Source: JBBQZO01 sp038207625 (GTDB taxonomy: Bacteria > Pseudomonadota > Gammaproteobacteria > Burkholderiales > Burkholderiaceae_D). From it: a stretch of DNA of 64,000 nt. Positions 17,033-25,033 of the stretch are shown in pieces. Both the position numbers and the translations under genes were made by a program. Position 1 is the stretch's first letter; the number at the start of each line of letters is the position of its first letter. The stretch is taken from NCBI GenBank assembly GCA_038207625.1, contig JBBQZO010000005.1, forward strand, positions 124,001 to 188,000, written 5' to 3'. The notes beneath the pieces are model-generated. The model saw only the letters and a program-made list of their open reading frames with translations, was not told the DNA's origin and did not search any database.

Positions 17033-17251
17033 TTATTTCAGTGCTTTTTTCGGCTTCTGCGCGGACGCAGGGGCTTTTTCAGTGCTTGCTGGCGACGCGC
17101 AGGCCTTCGCAGTCGTGTACTTCGCGGCGCCGCAGTCGTTGACCAGGTGCGCCGCGTAGTCGGCATCCGTGCGCAGGATGGCGCCGGTCTGCAGCGTGCC
17201 GTAGCGCGCCGTGATTGCCATGCCGGTTATTTCGACTTCGACCATTTCCAT
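17033..17251 (-). CDS. Small hypothetical protein between capsid and SGNH-hydrolase genes
   Basis: 72 residues: MEMVEVEITGMAITARYGTL, then LQTGAILRTDADYAAHLVNDCGAAKY and a Pro/Ala/Lys-rich tail. It resembles the short 'G-x-L-x3-D-x-A/L-V-x-x-GAA' modules found next to capsid genes (head fibre or decoration role), but no function is assigned. Good ribosome site (AGGAGAT). Confidence 0.7.
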   Translation of the reverse strand: MEMVEVEITGMAITARYGTLQTGAILRTDADYAAHLVNDCGAAKYTTAKACASPASTEKAPASAQKPKKALK

Positions 17252-17299
17252 GCTTATCTCCTGATTGCGGGCCGCCGATGCAGGCCGGCCCGCTTGTGG

Positions 17300-18634
17300 T
17301 TATGCCGGGGTCAGATCGCCATAGCGAGCAGCAGCTGGCTTCTCGACCGTCAGCGCCAGGCGGCGCATTGCACGCACGCTGACGAGGCCCAGTTGGAAGT
17401 TGTTTTCATCGGAATCGGACAGGTCGACCATGATCCCTTCGCGGTTATGCAGGGTGGCCGCTTGCGACAGACTGCCGACCCAGACCATGTCGCTGGGCAT
17501 AGCGTTACTGGCGACAACCGGCAGGCCGAACAGCGTCGGCGGGACGGCCGAGCCCGGGTCACCCAGGATGTAGCGGCCCTGGCTGTCCTTGGTCAGGCGC
17601 AGCGTCCACCAGTCTGCCGTGTTCAACACCACGACATCGGCCGGGTAGTCGGCCAGCGCGCAATCACCGATCATCTTGCCGATCAGGTCGAAGCGGTTGG
17701 TTGGCGATAGGTTCAGAGCCGTCAGCGATGCCGAGGTATAGCCGTGCGCGGTAAAGTTGCCGGTGTTGGTCAGGCCGTTCAGGTTTGGCGAGGTGCCATT
17801 GCCGGCGACCAGCTGGTTTTCAACCTTCAGGTTGACGCCGTAGACCATGCGGCGGTTGATGAATGCGGCCAGGCTGGCATTGTCCATCGCCAGTTGGCGG
17901 GTGATCTTGATGAAGTGGCCGACGTTCTGCACCGGCATGGTCTGCGCAGCGAAGGTGATGCTTGATTGCGGCAAGATGATGCCCTCGGCCGTTTCCGCCG
18001 CGGCGTTGGTGAACACGTTCTCGCGCACCCAGTCGATCGCGTTCGAGCTGGTCGGGATCGACGTAAGCAGGTCTTCAATGGTGAAGACGCGGAAGGCGCC
18101 TTCGACCAGGCCGGGACGGCGTTCGCTGAAGGTCAGACCGATCGTGTTGGTGACGGTGCTTTTCAGTTCAAGGCCGATCGAGCCGCGCCCGGTTTTCGTC
18201 TGGAAAGACGCATATTCTGCGTTCTTGGTGAACTGGGCGCCGTAGGACTCATCGACGGGCGCGGACTCAGGCTGCGCGGTCGCCTTCTGCTCGACCAGCA
18301 GCAGGCGATCAGCCAGCGTACGCTGCTCGATACCGATAGCATCGATGGCGGCCTTAGTTTCGATCGAGACCTTGCCGTTGGCGATAATTTCTGCATCGGC
18401 CTTGGTGGCCATGGCGGTGATTTTCACATCGACACCATCGAGCGCCTTCATGATGCTGGCGCCGTCGAGCGTGCCCATGCAGCCGAGCAGCGACATGCCC
18501 GCCATCGCACCGGCATTTTGCGCAATGAAGCCGTGCACGTCGGCGCCGGCGGCGTGGGCGACGCTTGCGATCGCGATAACGGCCAGAAATACGGCTGCGC
18601 CGAGGGGGAGTCCGAACAGTTTGCTACGTTTCAT
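17300..18634 (-). CDS. Major capsid protein, HK97 fold, with an unusual hydrophobic N-terminus
   Basis: 444 residues from MKRSKLFGLPLGAAVFLAVI. Capsid hallmarks: helical delta/scaffold region up to about residue 120, E-loop-like GRGSIGLELKST, LTSIPTSSNAIDWVREN, then FIKITRQLAMDNASLAAFINRRMVYGV and the C-terminal A domain. The start is fixed by an AGGAAA ribosome site. The first 28 residues are Lys/Arg plus a hydrophobic stretch ending AHAAG, resembling a signal peptide, before the delta domain. Follows the prohead protease, as usual. Confidence 0.93.
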   Translation of the reverse strand: MKRSKLFGLPLGAAVFLAVIAIASVAHAAGADVHGFIAQNAGAMAGMSLLGCMGTLDGASIMKALDGVDVKITAMATKADAEIIANGKVSIETKAAIDAIGIEQRTLADRLLLVEQKATAQPESAPVDESYGAQFTKNAEYASFQTKTGRGSIGLELKSTVTNTIGLTFSERRPGLVEGAFRVFTIEDLLTSIPTSSNAIDWVRENVFTNAAAETAEGIILPQSSITFAAQTMPVQNVGHFIKITRQLAMDNASLAAFINRRMVYGVNLKVENQLVAGNGTSPNLNGLTNTGNFTAHGYTSASLTALNLSPTNRFDLIGKMIGDCALADYPADVVVLNTADWWTLRLTKDSQGRYILGDPGSAVPPTLFGLPVVASNAMPSDMVWVGSLSQAATLHNREGIMVDLSDSDENNFQLGLVSVRAMRRLALTVEKPAAARYGDLTPA

Positions 18635-18651
18635 AGTGTTTCCTTTGGGCG

Positions 18652-18675
18652 TAAAAAAAGCCGCGTAAGCGGCTT
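18652..18675 (-). terminator. Terminator between prohead protease and capsid genes
   Basis: Minus-strand stem AAGCCGC/GCGGCTT with loop TTAC followed by TTTTTAC. It lies between two late genes that need very different expression levels. Confidence 0.75.
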
Positions 18676-18695
18676 GATTGGTGGGTGATGCGGGC

Positions 18696-19370
18696 TTATT
18701 GGCTGATTTGCCGGATCCGCGCAAGAATGGCGGCGCCAACATCTTCCGCCTTGGCGTCATCGCCTGCATCCCGCAGGGAAAACAACACTTTGGCGCGGGC
18801 GGTCAGCGCTTGCGCCGCCCCTTTGCTGAAATTCCCCGCATCCCGCAGGAAATATTCAAAATCACGAATGGTCGTAACCTGGTCCAGCTCGTCGGTGAAG
18901 GATTTCACGCTGGCCAGGTCGACCTTCGCCAGTTTGTCCATCGGGAAGGTCACGATCGACGTTTCGGCCAGGCGTGCAACCTTTTTAATGATCCGGCCGG
19001 TCGCGGTCTCCTGAAAATCGCCAGCCTTGAGGGCGTAACCGATGCTCATGGAGTCAACGGTGCCGTGCTTCAGGGCTGCCTTGACCTGCTCGGCCAGTGT
19101 GTTGCCGGGCGTAAATTCGCCGGTCAGCAGTAGGCCATAGTTGTCCTCGACGGCCTTGGTCCACTTCCCGATCGGGACGGCGTAACTATCATGGTTGAAG
19201 AACATCTTCGGCAAGCCGTTTTGCTTCAGCGTGTCGGTGTAGGCGCCCTTCAGGATGGTGTCGCCGCCGCTATCGACGTTTCCAAACGTCGATGCATAGC
19301 CGGTGAAGGACGAATTGTCGCCCTCGAGCTTGAATTGTGCGTCGGCGAAAGCCAGTGCTTTGCGTTCCAT
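18696..19370 (-). CDS. Prohead protease, HK97 family
   Basis: 224 residues from MERKALAFADAQFKLEGDN. Self-cleaving capsid maturation protease. Seen: GYASTFGNVDSGGDTILKGAYTDTL, the FFNHD motif with the catalytic His (about residue 60) and GTVDSMSIGYAL containing the catalytic Ser (about residue 105), as in peptidase family U35/S78. C-terminal region is helical and probably dispensable for catalysis. Sits between portal and capsid genes in the standard order. Confidence 0.93.
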   Translation of the reverse strand: MERKALAFADAQFKLEGDNSSFTGYASTFGNVDSGGDTILKGAYTDTLKQNGLPKMFFNHDSYAVPIGKWTKAVEDNYGLLLTGEFTPGNTLAEQVKAALKHGTVDSMSIGYALKAGDFQETATGRIIKKVARLAETSIVTFPMDKLAKVDLASVKSFTDELDQVTTIRDFEYFLRDAGNFSKGAAQALTARAKVLFSLRDAGDDAKAEDVGAAILARIRQISQ

Positions 19371-19381
19371 GTTTTTCCTCG

Positions 19382-20620
19382 TTATTGAGCAATATTTGCA
19401 CCGGTGCCACCGGCTGCAGCGACTTTGCCGAGCATCGTCACCGGCACCAGGTTGCTTTGCGCCGTCAGCACATCGTCGCCGTCGATCGGCGGGTCGTTCT
19501 CGTACTGGCGGCATTCGCCGCGCGTCTTGAGGCCGTTTTGCACGGCTTTGGCGTAGATTTCGTACCGGTCCTTGATCGAGGCGCGCAACAGGGCGTCCAT
19601 CGAGAATTCAGCGGTCATCGTTACGCGCTGGCGCGGGGTCATGACGCGCTTGCGCAGGGCCTGCTCGATGTTAATGCACAGCGGCGCGATCGACAGCGTG
19701 TAGAAACCGTCCTTGATTTCGAAGATACCAGTGCCCCAGGCGGTCACATTCGAGTGGTGCACCAGCACGGGCGGCACGTCGAACCAGCGGCATAGCTCTT
19801 CGACGCCGAGCTTGCGCGTCTCCAGCAGCTGCTGGTCGGCAGGCGACATGCTCAGCTGCTCGTATTTCATGTTTGCTTCGAGTACGTATAGGCGCGACGT
19901 GCTGCCTTCGGCCATACCCTCGAAATTGGCCGCGACGGCCGCACGCTGCTCTTTGTTGAGCACCTTATCGAGCATCAGCACACCGGTCGGCTTGCCGCCG
20001 GTGCCGAAGATCTTGCTTGCCGCGCCCTGTGCCTTGGCGGCCTCATCGGTGGTAGCGCGCATGAAATCCAGCTTGGCCAGCCCGGTGGTGCCGTTGCCTA
20101 GATTCTTGATGTGCAGGACGTTTTCGGACGCGAGCACGGCAATATCGTTGCCGAAGCTGTATTTGTAGACCATCGAGCCGTCCGGCAGCACTACTGCCTC
20201 GGTCTGGTCTGACGGCATTGGCCACAGCGCCAGCGCCTCGCCATTCGCATCGCGGTCGACACGGGCATATGCGTTGCCGCGCAGGTCATGGTTCATCACC
20301 ATGGCGCGCCAGAATTCGAATGGCGTCATGCGCGAGTTTGGCGATTCGTGCAGCAGCGCGTACAGGCGCGAGGCGCGCGCGATGTCGCGCCGGCCGGCGC
20401 CGGGCTTCGACTCGTAGACGAACAACGGCAGACTGGCCAATGTCGTTGCGCGTCGGTCGATGCAGGCCCACACGGTCGAGATCTGCAGCGCGCCGTCGAC
20501 ACCCATATTTACGGCATCGGGGATCAAGGCGGCACCAGGTACCGGGTTCTGCCGTCCGATCGTCTCGCCGATCGCGCCAGCGCGCCCGAACCAGCTGCGC
20601 ATTGAGCTAAACAGGTTCAT
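19382..20620 (-). CDS. Portal protein, HK97 family
   Basis: 412 residues, MNLFSSMRSWFGRAGAIGET. Dodecameric DNA-entry channel. Family signatures: VWACIDRRATTLASLPLFVY, SRLYALLHESPNSRMTPFEFW, NHDLRGNAYARVDRD and EELCRWFDVPPVLVHHS. Starts within the terminase stop (overlap of a few bases) and is followed 11 bp later by the protease gene. Confidence 0.95.
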   Translation of the reverse strand: MNLFSSMRSWFGRAGAIGETIGRQNPVPGAALIPDAVNMGVDGALQISTVWACIDRRATTLASLPLFVYESKPGAGRRDIARASRLYALLHESPNSRMTPFEFWRAMVMNHDLRGNAYARVDRDANGEALALWPMPSDQTEAVVLPDGSMVYKYSFGNDIAVLASENVLHIKNLGNGTTGLAKLDFMRATTDEAAKAQGAASKIFGTGGKPTGVLMLDKVLNKEQRAAVAANFEGMAEGSTSRLYVLEANMKYEQLSMSPADQQLLETRKLGVEELCRWFDVPPVLVHHSNVTAWGTGIFEIKDGFYTLSIAPLCINIEQALRKRVMTPRQRVTMTAEFSMDALLRASIKDRYEIYAKAVQNGLKTRGECRQYENDPPIDGDDVLTAQSNLVPVTMLGKVAAAGGTGANIAQ

Positions 20621-22464
20621 GTGCGGACCGGTGCGTTAATGAAGTCATCGATGTTTCCTTCAGGTTCGTAGGACGCCGCCCGGCTCAAGGCCATGACGGT
20701 CGCAACAATTCCGTCAATACGGCCGTTGGCGTTTGACTTCTTTTTGTCAGGTCGGAAATTGCCGTTCGTATCGAACAGCAGCGCGGTGTTAGTGGCGCAC
20801 CAGCGCAGCACCGGGTTGCCGCCGTGTTTTAGTTTCAGTCCGTAGACCAGCTCCTCCAGGCGCTTGCTGCCCGGGTACATGCCACCCGTGTTTTGCGGCA
20901 CTTCGACCAGCGGCACGCCCAGTTCGAGCAGCTCGTTCGCCAGTTGCAGCGCATTCCAGCGGTCGAAACCGATTTCGGCAATATCGAATTCCTGCATCGA
21001 CTCGAGTATTCGTTGGCGCACCGGGTTGTAATCGGTGACGTTGCCGTCCGTTCCAGCGATCCAGCCCGCCGCCTCCCACGCTTTGTAGGGCGCGGCATCG
21101 TCGCGCTCCTCGGAGTTGATTTTGTCCTTCGGGCACCAGAACCAGACCAGCACATACCATTCGCCGCCGTCCTCGTCCGGCGGGAACACCAGCGAGTAGG
21201 CCGTCAGGTCGCGCGTCGAGCCAAGGTCCAGGCCGCCGAAGCAGCGCCGCCCTTTGAGCATCGCCAGGTCGAATTTCTTGCCGCCCTTGTCCCATACACT
21301 GATGTCGAACCAGCCATCGGCGCTGTTGCACCAGATATTCAAGTCCTTCGTCAGGAAATTCGCCTTGGCGCCGGGTAGCGCGGCGGCCTTGCGGGCCATG
21401 CCGCGCATGTATTCCAGCGTTTTCGACTTGCCCAGGCCCGGGTTTGCCTTGTACCAGAGCGCCTCCTCGAAGGGATCATCACCCTCATCGAGGGTGTAGA
21501 CGTAGCCGAAGATCGCGTCGTCGACGCGCTTCCCCTCCAAAACCGAGATCAGGTAGGCCCGCACCTCGGTGCAAATGCCGTCCAGGATGAAGCCGGCCGT
21601 CGTGATCGCCGATAGCAGCGGTTGCAGCCGGGCGCCAAGCGCCGATTCCATGACGTCCCACACGTCGCGGTGCTTCTGCGCGTGCAGCTCGTCGAATAGG
21701 ATCGCCGACGGGTTCAGACCATCGAGGTTTTCCGCGTTGGCAGGCAGCGGCGCAAACACCGAGCTGTCCAGCTCGACCTTCTCCTGATTCAGGCCGCCGA
21801 AGACCTTGAACGACTTGGCGACGCCCGGCGATCGCCGCACCCAGCGCTTGATATTGTCGAACGCAGGCTTGAACACTGTCATCGCCTGGGCCCGCGTTGT
21901 CGCCACCGCGTAGACCTCGGCGCCGATCTCCCCGTCCATCGAAAACAGGTAGGCGCCCTGGGGTCCCTTCCATGTGCTCTTACCGTTCTTGCGCGCCACC
22001 TCTTCGTAGCCTCGGTTAAATCGGCGCGCGCCGTCGGATGCCCGACGCCAGCCGTACAGCACGGCGGTCCAGAACTTCTGCCATGGGTCCAGCAGGATCG
22101 GCCTGCCAGCCAGCGGCCCCTTGATGTGGACGAAGAACTTCTCGATGTAATTGATGATGTGCCAGCCATGCGCCGGCACGAACACCAGGCCGCGCGCCGC
22201 ACCCTTGACCAGGTCGTCGTAGTGGCGCTTCACGGCCAGGTACACAAAACGGCACGATATGATCTCGCCGCGCAGAACCGGCAGTCCGTAGACCTCGTCC
22301 CACTCGTGCAGCTCGGCCGGCGTCAGTTTAGCGATCGCCTTGCGGGTGAGCTGGTGGCGTGGTTTACGAGATCGCCGAACAGGTCGTCCTGCCCGCCCTT
22401 CTCGCCCGTATCCTTTCGGACGCGCGCCAGCGACGGTATCGTCAAACATGCTTTTGGCAACCAT
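20617..22464 (-). CDS. Terminase large subunit
   Basis: 615 residues; ATP-driven DNA packaging motor and nuclease. Adenine/Walker A-type region GYEEVARKNGKSTW, Walker B AILFDELHAQ (Asp-Glu), coupling motif AITTAG, and nuclease part with GGLDLGSTRDLTAYSLV (first acidic residue), FDRWNA and C-terminal GNIDDFIN. Basic N-terminus precedes LTPAELHEWDEVYGL. The ATG used overlaps the small-subunit gene by 142 bp; no good internal start was seen, so the true start may be later. Confidence 0.93.
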   Translation of the reverse strand: MVAKSMFDDTVAGARPKGYGREGRAGRPVRRSRKPRHQLTRKAIAKLTPAELHEWDEVYGLPVLRGEIISCRFVYLAVKRHYDDLVKGAARGLVFVPAHGWHIINYIEKFFVHIKGPLAGRPILLDPWQKFWTAVLYGWRRASDGARRFNRGYEEVARKNGKSTWKGPQGAYLFSMDGEIGAEVYAVATTRAQAMTVFKPAFDNIKRWVRRSPGVAKSFKVFGGLNQEKVELDSSVFAPLPANAENLDGLNPSAILFDELHAQKHRDVWDVMESALGARLQPLLSAITTAGFILDGICTEVRAYLISVLEGKRVDDAIFGYVYTLDEGDDPFEEALWYKANPGLGKSKTLEYMRGMARKAAALPGAKANFLTKDLNIWCNSADGWFDISVWDKGGKKFDLAMLKGRRCFGGLDLGSTRDLTAYSLVFPPDEDGGEWYVLVWFWCPKDKINSEERDDAAPYKAWEAAGWIAGTDGNVTDYNPVRQRILESMQEFDIAEIGFDRWNALQLANELLELGVPLVEVPQNTGGMYPGSKRLEELVYGLKLKHGGNPVLRWCATNTALLFDTNGNFRPDKKKSNANGRIDGIVATVMALSRAASYEPEGNIDDFINAPVRT

Positions 22465-22808
22465 TGTCCCAACTCCATTTTGAGCCGCTTTTCATCGTCA
22501 GCCCAAGGCGTTGGGGTCGCCCATCCTGTTTTTGACGTCTGCGATCGCCCCTTCTCGGCGCATTCCTTCGATGCTGCAATCCAGTCGATGAAGGTGCGCA
22601 CGATGACGGCCAGCGGCATGCCGGCAGTCAGGTGCTCAACACCGGCCAGGCGCAGCGACTCGCAGATGTATTCGTAGACCTGAAGTTCGTCGGGTTTAAG
22701 CCCGATCACGGGCGGCGGGTCCGGCGATGTGACCTCGGTGCCGAGCGCTGAAACTGTCGATCCGCCGACAGCGGGAAGTACTGCAGCGAAGTCGGGTTTT
22801 AGGGTCAT
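22323..22808 (-). CDS. Terminase small subunit, P27 family
   Basis: 161 residues. DNA-recognition subunit of the packaging machine. Core: LKPDELQVYEYICESLRLAGVEHLTAGMPLAVIVRTFIDWI followed by a linker and ADDEKRLKMELGQWLPKACLTIPSLARVRK, the P27-type helical pattern. The C-terminal tail overlaps the large-subunit frame. A ribosome site is weak; the preceding ~120 bp is non-coding and could hold the cos/packaging region. Confidence 0.8.
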   Translation of the reverse strand: MTLKPDFAAVLPAVGGSTVSALGTEVTSPDPPPVIGLKPDELQVYEYICESLRLAGVEHLTAGMPLAVIVRTFIDWIAASKECAEKGRSQTSKTGWATPTPWADDEKRLKMELGQWLPKACLTIPSLARVRKDTGEKGGQDDLFGDLVNHATSSPARRSLN

Positions 22809-22938
22809 GGTGTAGCCTGCTATGGTCTGAGTTCAACCCCAGGGGGGTAGTTTCCGCCTCCCATAAATTCACAGGTAAGCATACGGTTTCCGCTTGGCCG
22901 CCCCGCGACTTTTGCCCCTCCCCCTGCCTAAAATATAG

Positions 22939-23292
22939 TCAGGTCTGTTTTTTTCTGCCGCGCTGCGCCTCGGCGGCGCTCTTGACGTCGTGGCAGGGGC
23001 GGCACAAGCCTTGCTCGTTTGTCTCGTCGTCGATGCCGCCTTCGGCGAGCGGCTTGATGTGATCGCGCTGTGTCGCTGGCACAGCGCGACCTTGGCGCAG
23101 GCACTCGGCGCACAGAGGTTCGCGAGTGAACAGCGTGGCGCGCATCGCCTGTAGCCTGCGCCCGGTGATGCGCTTGACCGGCGCTGACTTGATCCAAGGG
23201 ACGCGAGGGTGCTTCACACATCGCCCACTGCTATCACTAACCAGCGTATTGCAGCCCGAATAGCTGCACGGTCTAGATGCAGCTCTTGGCAC
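22939..23292 (-). CDS. HNH endonuclease
   Basis: About 117 residues from a GTG (VPRAASRPCSYSGCNTLV); an ATG 27 bp upstream is possible but the family N-terminus fits the GTG. Zinc ligands CSYSGC and C-x-x-H near the N-terminus; ECLRQGRAVPATQRDHIKPLAEGG holds the HNH core, then NEQGLCRPCHDVKSA. HNH proteins beside P27 terminases assist cos cleavage in HK97-like phages. Overlaps the upstream gene by 20 bp. Confidence 0.87.
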   Translation of the reverse strand: MPRAASRPCSYSGCNTLVSDSSGRCVKHPRVPWIKSAPVKRITGRRLQAMRATLFTREPLCAECLRQGRAVPATQRDHIKPLAEGGIDDETNEQGLCRPCHDVKSAAEAQRGRKKQT

Positions 23293-23503
23293 TGGATATC
23301 GCCGCGACCGTAATACCACCGTCGAAGATCAACACCTTTACATCTTTTGGCAGCGCAGGCTCGAGCATGGCCATCAAATACTCTCGTTGTGCGGCGTTGA
23401 GCCGTTGTGGAACCATGACAGCCAGCATGTCGCCAGTGCTCAGAGTGAGCTTAACGGCATCAAGCATAGCAACGCTGACGTTCGTTTCCGATGTCGCTTC
23501 CAT
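23273..23503 (-). CDS. Hypothetical phage protein
   Basis: 76 residues, MEATSETNVSVAMLDAVKLT, small alpha/beta-looking protein with RLNAAQREYLMAMLEPALPKDVKVLIFDGGI. Good ribosome site (AAGGAAT). Similar short ORFs occur upstream of HNH genes in betaproteobacterial prophages; function unknown. Confidence 0.65.
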   Translation of the reverse strand: MEATSETNVSVAMLDAVKLTLSTGDMLAVMVPQRLNAAQREYLMAMLEPALPKDVKVLIFDGGITVAAISSAKSCI

Positions 23504-23570
23504 TTGATTCCTTTAAGTGCGAACAATGGTGACTGGATGGCCGGGCGCTGACTTGGGCAATCGATCACTG

Positions 23571-23607
23571 AAAGAAAAGGGCTGCGCCACCACGAATGGG
23601 GCGCAGC
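23571..23607 (-). terminator. Rho-independent terminator
   Basis: Minus-strand GCTGCGCC/GGCGCAGC with an 11-nt loop, followed by CCTTTTCTTTC. It directly follows the small gene at 23674-23832. A 16-bp perfect palindrome (CGGCGCCTAGGCGCCG, 23613-23628) lies beside it. Confidence 0.65.
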
Positions 23608-23673
23608 GGAAACGGCGCCTAGGCGCCGCGATGGAGATGGCTTTTATGGATCACCTCCCTTCCAGGTTGAAAA

Positions 23674-23832
23674 TCAATCCGGGCGATCGGCGATGGTCAT
23701 GCAGCGCGGGATCAGGTACCAGCCGAGCTGGCGGCGAATCTCTTCGATGGTCGGCGGCGGCTCGGGGTCGAGCACACGACGCTCCATGTATGCCCGCACC
23801 GTTTCCTTCGTTGGCCGCACCACATCGGTCAT
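23674..23832 (-). CDS. Small hypothetical phage protein (52 aa)
   Basis: MTDVVRPTKETVRAYMERRV, then EPPPTIEEIRRQLGWYLIPRCM and a short tail. Ribosome site GAGGGAT precedes the ATG at good spacing. Contains an IRRQLGW helix resembling short transcription-related phage proteins. Bracketed by two terminators, so it is its own unit. Function unknown. Confidence 0.6.
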   Translation of the reverse strand: MTDVVRPTKETVRAYMERRVLDPEPPPTIEEIRRQLGWYLIPRCMTIADRPD

Positions 23833-23868
23833 GATTCATCCCTCGTAAAAGGTGACACCGAAATGCAA

Positions 23869-23894
23869 AAAGCCCCGCATTTCTGCGAGGCTTT
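23869..23894. terminator. Bidirectional terminator after the replication/early region
   Basis: AAAGCC-C-CGCA/TGCG-A-GGCTTT with a short loop and A/T tracts on both sides. Lies just downstream of the last early leftward gene. Confidence 0.7.
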
Positions 23895-23933
23895 AAAAGC
23901 TTTGGACGTGATGAACCCGTCTGGGTACGGATT

Positions 23934-24314
23934 CTAGAGAAAAAAACTTCGGGTTGCAATGTTATTTTTCAATTTCTTTTCAAGCTCGGTTTCAGCTTCG
24001 GCCAACACGTCAGCGAACGGCAGCGTCGGAAAGCTCCAGACCATCGTGATGCCGCAGCGCTTTCGAATCGCCCAGTTGAGGTGACGCGGAAGGCTGCAGA
24101 TCATCGCCTCCACCGCCAGGCCGGCCGTATTTTCCATGTGGTCGTAGAGCTGCTCGGAGTCGGCGCTGCAGTCACCCTCCATCATCGCCGAGCGACCGCG
24201 CCAACCCAGGCTCATGTCGCTTCGCTTCTGCCACTGCAGCCACAGGTCAAGGCATTGCTCAAGGCCGGTGAACTGGCGGAACGCCTGCACTTCGATCTTA
24301 TGCGGCGATCTCAT
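23934..24314 (-). CDS. Q-type late antiterminator-like protein
   Basis: 126 residues. Basic N-terminus MRSPHKIEVQAFRQF, then LWLQWQKRSDMSLGWRGRSAMM and a C-terminal helix pair with AVEAMICSLPRHLNWAIRKRCG. The 'AV-x-x-LP-x-x-x-x-x-AI' element and position as last early gene before the late operon match phage antitermination Q-like proteins. If correct, it switches on leftward head, tail and lysis transcription through the terminators listed here. No direct motif proves it. Confidence 0.5.
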   Translation of the reverse strand: MRSPHKIEVQAFRQFTGLEQCLDLWLQWQKRSDMSLGWRGRSAMMEGDCSADSEQLYDHMENTAGLAVEAMICSLPRHLNWAIRKRCGITMVWSFPTLPFADVLAEAETELEKKLKNNIATRSFFL

Positions 24315-25033
24315 CGCATCCCCAGCTGGCGCTCGGCCGATTCAACCACGAAGATCGAGAAGTGCTCACCCTTTTCCTTGCGCGCCATGATCCGCGTGGC
24401 CCAGCGGCGGCTATCGCCCGATCCTGCATCGCTCAGCGTCTTGACCTTGAACTCGCCGAGCAATTGCGCGGCCTTCTCGTTCGACAGCCGCGCCTTACCC
24501 GGCGCTGGTAAGGCCACAGTCTGGGCCGGCACCGGCACCATCGGGTCCTTTTCCATTTCAGCCATAAGGGCGGCTTCCCAGCGCGGTCGCAGGATAGCGT
24601 AGACCTGGTGGGCGAACTCGTACGGCCCAAGCCGGCGCCACGCCCAGTAGATCGCGGGCGACGACCATTCGTCCGGCTCGCCGCGCTCGCGCTTTCCGCC
24701 CTGCTCCAGCGCCTCGTGGAACGCGACGACCGGGTCGAGCACTGGCCGGCACAGCTTGATGAACTCGGGCAGCGTAGGCGGCCAGTCGCGTGACTCCAGG
24801 CGCATCACACCCCTGGTCAATTCTTGCCCGGTCATCACGCCCAGCTTCTCGGCCCAGTGGCGCTTGATGCCGGCCGCGTCGATGCCGCGCCACTGGTCGG
24901 CGAACTTGACGCCGTAGGTGAAGGCCATTTTGTTGAACAGCGCCTCGACCCACTTCTCGGGGATAGCGTTCGCCGGCCATGCCTCGATGTGATCAGGCGT
25001 CAGGGGTGATATCGATTTCGCGTGGTTGTTCAT
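24311..25033 (-). CDS. Phage replication protein, lambda P-like helicase loader (putative)
   Basis: 240 residues, MNNHAKSISPLTPDHIEAWP. The segment KWVEALFNKMAFTYGVKFADQWRGID, followed by IKRHWAEKLGVMTGQELTRGVMRLESRDWPPTLPEFIKLCRP, is the pattern of replication protein P/DnaC-like loaders. Lies directly after the O-like gene with a 41-bp overlap. Would recruit host DnaB helicase to the origin. Confidence 0.65.
   Translation of the reverse strand: MNNHAKSISPLTPDHIEAWPANAIPEKWVEALFNKMAFTYGVKFADQWRGIDAAGIKRHWAEKLGVMTGQELTRGVMRLESRDWPPTLPEFIKLCRPVLDPVVAFHEALEQGGKRERGEPDEWSSPAIYWAWRRLGPYEFAHQVYAILRPRWEAALMAEMEKDPMVPVPAQTVALPAPGKARLSNEKAAQLLGEFKVKTLSDAGSGDSRRWATRIMARKEKGEHFSIFVVESAERQLGMR

Noticed and set aside
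23517..23834. Rightward 105-codon ORF over the small leftward gene and terminator
   Set aside because: Crosses a strong terminator and opposes a leftward gene with a better ribosome site.
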